A program made the position numbers and the translations under genes. Under the pieces are notes generated by a model. That model searched no databases, was not told where the DNA came from, and worked only from the letters and a program-made list of their open reading frames with translations. 10,434 nt of DNA from positions 1 to 10,434 of the forward strand of contig CALVIA010000033.1 in NCBI GenBank assembly GCA_944329255.1. The letters run 5' to 3'. Source of the stretch: an uncultured Bacilli bacterium. Its GTDB lineage: Bacteria > Bacillota_I > Bacilli_A > RF39 > UBA660. Of the stretch, positions 5,570-10,434 are shown in pieces (within the stretch, counting starts at the first letter, position 1; the number at the start of each line of letters is the position of its first letter).

Positions 5570-6632
5570 TTGAGCTTTTTATAATTTCGTTATTAATTGA
5601 TGTTAAATCAGTAGAAGAAATAAAAACTTGTACTTCATTATTTATAAGTTTAAATATTTCATTTCTTTTTTCAATATCTAAATCGCTAAATAAATCATCT
5701 AATAAAAGAATTGGATAATCATTTGTTACTAATTTAAATATTTTAATTTCACAAATTTTAAAACAAAATAAAAATAATTTTTGTTGCCCCTGAGAACCAA
5801 CTTCTTTCAATTTTTTATTATTAAATAATATTTCAAAATCATCTTTATGAGGTCCAAACTGAGTATATCCAGAAAAAATGTCATTCTTTATATTACTCTT
5901 CATTTTATTTAAATAAAAATCACTTATTTTTTTTTCATCATAAAAATCTATGTCTAAATTATTTATATATTTTAAAGAAATATTATAAGAAAAGAAATTA
6001 TTATAAATTTCTTTAATAAAAAAATTCATTTTTTCAAAAAAATCAAATCTAAATTTATATATTAATAAAGCCTTTTCCATCAATTGATTATTTAAAATAT
6101 CAATGTAAAATTTATCATAATTATCAATAGATACTTTTTTTAAATATTCGTTTCTATTTTTTAATAACAAATTGTATTGATTTAAAACATATAAATATTT
6201 ATTATTTAATTGTGAAATTTCTATATTAATATACTTTCTTCTATAACTAGGACTACCTTTGATTAATTCTATATCATCTTGAGAAAACAATATAACATTT
6301 AAATTAGATAAATAATCACTTATTTTTTTATATATATTTTCATTGATTGATACTCTTTTCCCTTTAGAACTAATTAAAACATCAAAAAAGTAATTTATAT
6401 TATTTTTTAAAATGGTTGATTCAATTTTACAAAAATTTTTTTCAAAATTTATTAGATTTTTATCATTAGATGTCCTAAATGATTTTGTTATAGCAAGCAC
6501 ATAAATACTTTCTAAAATATTTGTTTTTCCTGCTCCATTATTACCTAAAAAAATGTTAATATTATCATCAAAATCAAAATAAATATTTTCATGATTTCTA
6601 AAATTTGATAAGTTTAAATTTTTTAACTTCAT
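5550..6632 (-). CDS. recF: DNA replication and repair protein RecF
   Basis: 360-residue SMC/ABC-type ATPase that, with RecO and RecR, helps load RecA at single-strand gaps. Motifs are in the family order: Walker A GNNGAGKT (30-37) in the N-terminal lobe, the ABC signature GSQGQQK near 280, and Walker B YPILLLDD followed by the D-loop-like FSDLD near 305. The long, Lys/Asn/Ile-rich middle corresponds to the RecF arm region. Length is typical. The start ATG lies 4 bases after the mnmE stop, and AGGA inside the last mnmE codons can serve as its ribosome site, so translation is probably coupled. In most Firmicutes recF follows dnaA-dnaN; here it follows mnmE and precedes gyrBA, which keeps the common recF-gyrB-gyrA order on one side. 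Confidence 0.95.
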   Translation of the reverse strand: MKLKNLNLSNFRNHENIYFDFDDNINIFLGNNGAGKTNILESIYVLAITKSFRTSNDKNLINFEKNFCKIESTILKNNINYFFDVLISSKGKRVSINENIYKKISDYLSNLNVILFSQDDIELIKGSPSYRRKYINIEISQLNNKYLYVLNQYNLLLKNRNEYLKKVSIDNYDKFYIDILNNQLMEKALLIYKFRFDFFEKMNFFIKEIYNNFFSYNISLKYINNLDIDFYDEKKISDFYLNKMKSNIKNDIFSGYTQFGPHKDDFEILFNNKKLKEVGSQGQQKLFLFCFKICEIKIFKLVTNDYPILLLDDLFSDLDIEKRNEIFKLINNEVQVFISSTDLTSINNEIIKSSKIFNIK

Positions 6633-6636
6633 GCAA

Positions 6637-7983
6637 TTATTTTCCTAAACAAAACTTATCAAATAAATTATCTAATAATTCATCATCATAACTTTCACCA
6701 GTTATGTTTCCTAATAATTCCCAAATTTTTCTTATATCTATTTCCAACATATCTACAGACATATTATTTTTTATAGATTTTTCAATATCATTTATAATTG
6801 AATAACATTCAGATAATATAGAAATATGTTTTGCACTTGATAAATAATTTAAATCAGATTTTTCAATATTTTCTAAATTAAACATCTCTTTTATTTTATT
6901 TCTTAAATCATTTAAACCCGAATAATCCAAAGTATTTCCATATACAATATTTTCATAGTTTTTAATATCAATATTTTTCTTTAAATCATTTTTATTTATA
7001 AAAATTATTCTTGGTATATTTTTTGTCTTATCTAAAAGTAACATATCATCATTATCTAATTTTTCATTATTATTGAATACTAAAATTACTAGATCAGCAT
7101 TTTTTAATAAACTTAAACTTTTTTCAACACCAATCTTTTCAACCAAATTATCTGTTTTTCTTATGCCAGCTGTATCTACTATATTAAGAGTAATTCCATC
7201 AAATGAAATACTTCCCTCAACTATATCTCTTGTAGTACCTTCAATATTCGTAACAATAGCTTTATCTTCATCTATTAATTTATTTAATAAACTACTTTTA
7301 CCTACATTTGGTCGACCTATTATTATAGTGTTAATTCCATCCTTTATTATTTTCCCATTTTTTGCTTCATTTAAAATTTTGCTAATTTCATTTTTCAAAA
7401 AAGAAATATTTTCTTTTATCATATCATTGGTAACAACTAAAATATCTTCATATTCTGGATAATCGATGTTAACTTCAATATTTGAAATTATATCTAACAT
7501 TTTATTTCTTAAATTTTGTATCATGGAAGAAACATTCCCAGAAAGAGTTGACATTGCCAATTTTCTTGAAGATTCAGTTTTTGAATTAATTAAATCCATT
7601 ACACTTTCTGCCTCTAACAAATCAATTCTTCCATTTAAAAATGCTCTTTTAGTAAATTCACCTGGTTCTGCTAATCTAGCACCTTTTTTTAAAACTAATT
7701 CTAAAACCTTATTAGTTGTAGAGATTCCACCATGACAATTTATCTCAACAACATCCTCAGTAGTAAATGTTTTTGGTGATTTCATAACTGAAACAAGAAC
7801 CTCATCTATTTTTTCATTATTATCAATAATGTAACCATAAACAATTGTATGAGAATCAACATTTAATAAATCATTACTAAAAATGTTATTGACAATATTA
7901 ATAGAATCATCACCAGATACTCTAATTATAGAAATAGCACCAATACCCAATGATGTAGAAATAGCTGCAATAGTATCATTCAT
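6637..7983 (-). CDS. mnmE: tRNA uridine-5-carboxymethylaminomethyl modification GTPase MnmE
   Basis: 448-residue GTPase that, with MnmG, installs the (carboxymethyl)aminomethyl group on uridine-34 of tRNAs reading split boxes. The N-terminal tetrahydrofolate-binding domain (about 1-118) begins TIAAISTSLG. A helical domain is interrupted by the G domain: G1 GRPNVGKS (223-230), G2 EGTTRD (248-253), G3 DTAG (270-273) and G4 NKND (330-333). The C-terminus ends in FCLGK (444-448), whose cysteine is the conserved family residue. All motifs are intact. ATG at 7983 has GGAGG (7991-7995) 7 bases upstream. The partner mnmG, which often follows mnmE in this neighbourhood, is absent; recF follows directly. 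The gene has its own promoter after the jag terminator. Confidence 0.97.
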   Translation of the reverse strand: MNDTIAAISTSLGIGAISIIRVSGDDSINIVNNIFSNDLLNVDSHTIVYGYIIDNNEKIDEVLVSVMKSPKTFTTEDVVEINCHGGISTTNKVLELVLKKGARLAEPGEFTKRAFLNGRIDLLEAESVMDLINSKTESSRKLAMSTLSGNVSSMIQNLRNKMLDIISNIEVNIDYPEYEDILVVTNDMIKENISFLKNEISKILNEAKNGKIIKDGINTIIIGRPNVGKSSLLNKLIDEDKAIVTNIEGTTRDIVEGSISFDGITLNIVDTAGIRKTDNLVEKIGVEKSLSLLKNADLVILVFNNNEKLDNDDMLLLDKTKNIPRIIFINKNDLKKNIDIKNYENIVYGNTLDYSGLNDLRNKIKEMFNLENIEKSDLNYLSSAKHISILSECYSIINDIEKSIKNNMSVDMLEIDIRKIWELLGNITGESYDDELLDNLFDKFCLGK

Positions 7984-8007
7984 AATATAACCTCCAAATA
8001 TAATTAT

Positions 8008-8016
8008 ATTATATCA
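8008..8016 (-). promoter_or_regulatory. Extended -10 promoter of mnmE-recF
   Basis: TGATATAAT on the minus strand, identical to the gyrBA -10 element. Only a weak -35 (TTTGTA at 17 bp, or TTGTAT at 16 bp) is present. The predicted start near 8001 gives a leader of about 18 nt, just enough for the Shine-Dalgarno. Confidence 0.7.
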
Positions 8017-8052
8017 TTAAAACACAACTATACAAATATTAAAAAAATAAAT

Positions 8053-8083
8053 AAAAAAAATTGATGTTTAATTATCAATTTTT
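8053..8083 (-). terminator. Intrinsic terminator of rpmH-rnpA-yidC-jag
   Basis: On the minus strand AAATTGAT (8074-8081) pairs with ATCAATTT (8058-8065) around an 8-nt loop that contains the jag TAA stop. The T-run (plus-strand A8053-A8060) overlaps the base of the stem and continues after one interruption. Confidence 0.75.
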
Positions 8084-8679
8084 CTTATTATTACATATCG
8101 ATTAGGTTCTTCACCTTCACTTTTACTACTCACACCATTTACACTACTAACAGCATTATGAACAATTCTACGTTTAAATGAATTCATTGGATCTAGTTTA
8201 ACCTCAATACCAGACATTTTTACTTCTTTAGCGATCTTTTTTATATGTGACTCCAATTTAATATTACTATGTTCCTTATAATTTTCAATATCCAAAAAAA
8301 TATTTATTTTAATTCCTGTTTTTACCAAAATAGTATTTTTAATAAGTGTTTGTAAAGATTCTAAAGTTTTTCCATTTTTTCCAATTAAAACTGAACAATC
8401 TTCCGAAAACAAATTAATTAAAATCATATTATCTCTTAATTTTATTTCAGCATTAACATTTATTCCCATATATTTTGTAATATCATAAATATAATTTTTT
8501 ATATATTTCACTACATCTTCTTTAATTAAAACATATAATATATATTTTTTTTTCTTTAAAATTCCAACAAACTCTTCATCGATTTTTAAAAACAACTCAT
8601 TTTCACTCGCATTTAAATCGGAAAAAGCCTTGTTTTTTAATTCGTCTAAATTTTTTCCTTCATATTTAAATAACTTCAT
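8068..8679 (-). CDS. khpB: RNA-binding protein KhpB (Jag/EloR), KH and R3H domains
   Basis: 203-residue RNA-binding protein of the Jag/KhpB/EloR family, known in streptococci to act with KhpA in cell elongation and small-RNA/mRNA control. Domains in order: Jag-N (about 1-50, starting MKLFKYEGKNLDE), a KH-II domain with the GxxG loop GKNG (100-103) in VLIGKNGKTLESL, and a C-terminal R3H domain with R170-x3-H174 in FKRRIVHNAV followed by EGEEPNR. The linker between Jag-N and KH is short, which explains the modest length. The start ATG follows the yidC TAA by one base with only a weak upstream GAGAAG, so translation is probably coupled to yidC. Adjacency to yidC is conserved across Firmicutes. 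It is the last gene of its operon. Confidence 0.94.
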   Translation of the reverse strand: MKLFKYEGKNLDELKNKAFSDLNASENELFLKIDEEFVGILKKKKYILYVLIKEDVVKYIKNYIYDITKYMGINVNAEIKLRDNMILINLFSEDCSVLIGKNGKTLESLQTLIKNTILVKTGIKINIFLDIENYKEHSNIKLESHIKKIAKEVKMSGIEVKLDPMNSFKRRIVHNAVSSVNGVSSKSEGEEPNRYVIIRKIDN

Positions 8680-8680
8680 A

Positions 8681-9778
8681 TTACTTCTCTTTCTTAACTA
8701 ATAAATTTTGTAAAATTGTAAATAAACTTGTAGAAATCCAATAAAGACATATAGCTGTAGAAACATTAAATGATGCAAAAACAATAAATACTAACATAAA
8801 TATAGTCATAAATCGAGATTGCTTTGAATCAATAGAACCAGCCATATCTGCCCTACTTAAATTAAGTGAATAATAAGTTACAAGTCCTAAAATTACAACT
8901 ATAAATAAATATTTAAAATCTCCATTAGTTATGGCCAATAAAGGAGTCACTCCCATATGAAATCCTAATAGTTTTTCCTCAAAAATTGCGGGAGTTCTAT
9001 TAATTGCCTCTAAAAATGCAAATAATAATGGAATTTGAATAAATGCAAATAAACAACTAGATAAAGGATTAATATCATATTTTTTATATACAAATAAAAT
9101 TTCTTGATTCTTTTTTAATTGAGATTCATTATCCAACTTATTTTCATATTTTTTATTAATCCTATCAATTTCTGGTTGAGCTTTCTTTATATTTTCAGAT
9201 TGCATAGCTGTCTTTCTTGTTATTGGCATCAATAAAACCCTTATTAATATACTTATAATTATTAATGACAATCCATAATTATTTAATATTAAACCAAATT
9301 TAATTATTATCCATGCTAAAGGTTTAACAAATAAGCTAGCCCATAAACCTTCATAATTAGAAAATAAATTAAAATCACTACAATTATCTAATTTTGAAAT
9401 ATCTACTCCATACTTTTCATAAATTTCAATAACATCACTATTTGTTGGTTTACATAAAATATTTTGAGTTAAGCTTTGACCTGTTTGATTTTTTTTAGCA
9501 GAATCACATTTTTTATTACAATCTTCCTTACACTTGCTTAAATCCTTTTCTAAATCACTTAACTTTTCTTTATCTTCTTTACTTAAATTTTCATTATTTT
9601 TTAAAGAATTAAATTCATCTTCTAATAATTTACATGATTCAAGACAAGAATTACAAACAATGTCAGCATCATAAGTAACTACCTTCTTATTATCATCTTT
9701 AAGAATTTTGGTGCAACCACTTAACAAAAATACAAGTAAAAAAATAAATAATACTTTAATTTTATTATTTCTTTTCAT
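8681..9778 (-). CDS. yidC: Membrane protein insertase YidC (SpoIIIJ/OxaA type) with Cys-rich extracytoplasmic insert
   Basis: 365-residue lipoprotein insertase that integrates membrane proteins alone or with SecYEG. The N-terminus is a lipoprotein signal (hydrophobic 9-20, lipobox LLSGC, lipidated C22). The conserved core begins near 145 with EGLWASLFVKPLAW; the hydrophilic-groove arginine is R180 in LIRVLLMP, followed by the cytoplasmic hairpin (RKTAMQ... to about 245), PLLFAFLEA, and two C-terminal membrane segments ending in TAICLYWISTS and a short basic tail. Between the lipobox and the first core segment lie about 120 residues with eight cysteines (42, 45, 49, 83, 87, 91, 109, 133) and a highly charged helical-looking part; Bacillus SpoIIIJ has only a few tens of residues there. 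I chose ATG 9778, with GGAG (9785-9788) six bases upstream, not the in-frame TTG at 9790. It overlaps the end of rnpA by 14 bases. Confidence 0.95.
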   Translation of the reverse strand: MKRNNKIKVLFIFLLVFLLSGCTKILKDDNKKVVTYDADIVCNSCLESCKLLEDEFNSLKNNENLSKEDKEKLSDLEKDLSKCKEDCNKKCDSAKKNQTGQSLTQNILCKPTNSDVIEIYEKYGVDISKLDNCSDFNLFSNYEGLWASLFVKPLAWIIIKFGLILNNYGLSLIIISILIRVLLMPITRKTAMQSENIKKAQPEIDRINKKYENKLDNESQLKKNQEILFVYKKYDINPLSSCLFAFIQIPLLFAFLEAINRTPAIFEEKLLGFHMGVTPLLAITNGDFKYLFIVVILGLVTYYSLNLSRADMAGSIDSKQSRFMTIFMLVFIVFASFNVSTAICLYWISTSLFTILQNLLVKKEK

Positions 9779-10106
9779 TTTTTTCTCCAATCATATTAAA
9801 CAAATTAACTATATTACTTTTTAAATAATTGTAATCAGAAAATTTTAACCTTGACCTTGAAATAATTACAATATTATATCCTTTTAAATTAATCTTTAAA
9901 TTGTCAATTATAAACTTAATTCTTCTTTTATACTTATTTCTTACAACTGCATTCCCTATTTTTTTTGAAACACTTATTCCATATCTATTATAATCGAGGT
10001 TATTCTTTAACATATATAAATAAAATAACTCACTATAATATTTTTTACCATTATTTATAATATAGTTAAATTCATCATTTTTTTTTATAATATTTATCTT
10101 TTTCAT
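9765..10106 (-). CDS. rnpA: Ribonuclease P protein component
   Basis: 113-residue basic protein subunit of RNase P, which with the catalytic RNA (rnpB, not here) trims the 5' leader of pre-tRNAs. The RNR signature is present around 50-64: KIGNAVVRNKYKRRIK, with R56, N57, K60, R61 and R62 lining the RNA-binding surface. The N-terminal KKNDEFNYIINNGKK matches the usual helix before the central cleft. Length is typical. ATG at 10106 is preceded by GAGGTG (10112-10117) five bases upstream. It follows rpmH after 38 bases and its 3' end overlaps yidC, in the rpmH-rnpA-yidC order seen across bacteria. No promoter is evident in the rpmH-rnpA gap. Confidence 0.95.
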   Translation of the reverse strand: MKKINIIKKNDEFNYIINNGKKYYSELFYLYMLKNNLDYNRYGISVSKKIGNAVVRNKYKRRIKFIIDNLKINLKGYNIVIISRSRLKFSDYNYLKSNIVNLFNMIGEKNEKK

Positions 10107-10144
10107 TATTACACCTCAATAATAAAAAATAAAATAAAATTGTA

Positions 10145-10273
10145 TTATTTACATAATTTTTTTCTGCCCTTTTTTCTTCTTTTGTTTAAAATTCCAGTTC
10201 CAGCCTCTTTTCTAGCAAAAAAACCATGATCTTTTTTTTCTTTACTTTTATTTGGTTGAAAAGTTCTTAACAT
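10145..10273 (-). CDS. rpmH: Large ribosomal subunit protein bL34
   Basis: Small 42-residue, strongly basic ribosomal protein. It begins MLRTFQPNKS, continues with DHGFFARKEAGTG and ends in a basic RRKKGRKKL stretch, following the L34 pattern (KRTFQPN, HGFRARM, RRRAKGRKRL). It is slightly shorter than the usual 44 residues and ends in Cys-Lys where Ser/Thr is more common. Lysine largely replaces the arginines typical of the family, as expected from AT pressure. The start ATG at 10273 has GAGGTGA (10279-10285) five bases upstream. It is the first gene of the rpmH-rnpA-yidC-jag unit with a strong promoter directly upstream, fitting high ribosomal expression. Confidence 0.96.
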   Translation of the reverse strand: MLRTFQPNKSKEKKDHGFFARKEAGTGILNKRRKKGRKKLCK

Positions 10274-10301
10274 ATCTCTCACCTCAAACTTTCACAAATA
10301 C

Positions 10302-10330
10302 ATTATATATTTATGATAAGTAATTGTCAA
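10302..10330 (-). promoter_or_regulatory. Consensus sigma-A promoter of the rpmH operon
   Basis: TTGACA (10325-10330), an exact 17-bp spacer and TATAAT (10302-10307) on the minus strand: both hexamers match consensus perfectly. The predicted start near 10295 leaves a leader of about 22 nt to rpmH. Confidence 0.9.
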
Positions 10331-10377
10331 TTTTATTTTATTATTTTTTTTGTTATCTGTTAATTTTCATTTGGAAG

Positions 10378-10400
10378 TCCGTTTTATAAATAAAAACGGA
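10378..10400. repeat. Inverted repeat near the right edge
   Basis: TCCGTTTT (10378-10385) and AAAACGGA (10393-10400) form an 8-bp stem around a 7-nt loop. It lies upstream of the rpmH promoter and of a possible plus-strand -10 element. It could be a binding site or part of the divergent regulatory region; no identity is assigned. Confidence 0.5.
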
Positions 10401-10417
10401 ATTAAGTTTGTTTATAG

Positions 10418-10423
10418 TATAAT
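10418..10423 (+). promoter_or_regulatory. Possible plus-strand -10 element at the window edge
   Basis: TATAAT on the plus strand without a convincing -35 at 17 bp. It could belong to a divergent gene to the right; by analogy with other Firmicutes this would be dnaA. In such AT-rich DNA one hexamer is weak evidence. Confidence 0.3.
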
Positions 10424-10434
10424 ATATCTTATGT

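Noticed and set aside
9779..9790. TTG start for yidC at 9790
   Set aside because: The TTG overlaps the Shine-Dalgarno GGAG that serves the ATG at 9778.
10350..10366. DnaA box / oriC in the right-hand intergenic region
   Set aside because: The best candidate, TTATCTGTT, matches the TTATCCACA consensus poorly and is single. The origin is probably further right, outside the window.

Overview
This window is an AT-rich (roughly one quarter G+C by eye) piece of the chromosomal replication-origin neighbourhood of a low-GC Gram-positive bacterium, probably in or near the Bacilli/Erysipelotrichia/Mollicutes-like lineages. The evidence is the rpmH-rnpA-yidC-jag-mnmE block, a recF-gyrB-gyrA block, ParB centromere (parS) sites, Noc-type sites, strong SD sequences and sigma-A-like promoters. 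Tryptophan is read from TGG, every protein is complete under the standard code, and all nine stop codons are TAA or TAG, so nothing suggests the Mycoplasma code. I cannot name a genus.

Every gene is on the minus strand, so transcription runs right to left. Four transcription units are visible. (1) rpmH-rnpA-yidC-jag starts at a near-perfect sigma-A promoter (10302-10330) and ends at a hairpin at the jag stop. (2) mnmE-recF has its own extended -10 promoter (8008-8016) and ends at an all-A/T hairpin at the recF stop. (3) gyrB-gyrA has an extended -10 promoter (5492-5500) and ends at a hairpin at the gyrA stop. (4) A small SRP RNA (about 562-642) with a well-placed promoter is followed by tadA. 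The right edge (10331-10434) is a non-coding divergent region; by analogy with other Firmicutes, dnaA would lie further right on the plus strand, but it is not in the window.

The units serve ribosome assembly and tRNA processing/modification (L34, RNase P protein, MnmE, TadA), membrane protein insertion (YidC, KhpB/Jag, SRP RNA), and replication, repair and DNA topology (RecF, gyrase).

The most interesting part is 542-932. Three parS sites sit in a tandem array directly after gyrA, and two Noc-binding-site palindromes bracket the SRP RNA gene, one of them inside a 34-bp perfect palindrome. ParB-type and Noc-type sites therefore occur within 400 bp of each other, next to gyrase and SRP RNA. 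Other points of note are mnmE running straight into recF, a cysteine-rich extracytoplasmic insert in YidC, a degenerate GyrA box, and stop codons embedded in the terminator hairpins of all four operons. I see no mobile element, CRISPR array or defence system. The genes are housekeeping genes, and the novelty lies in the chromosome-organisation sites and in details of individual genes.
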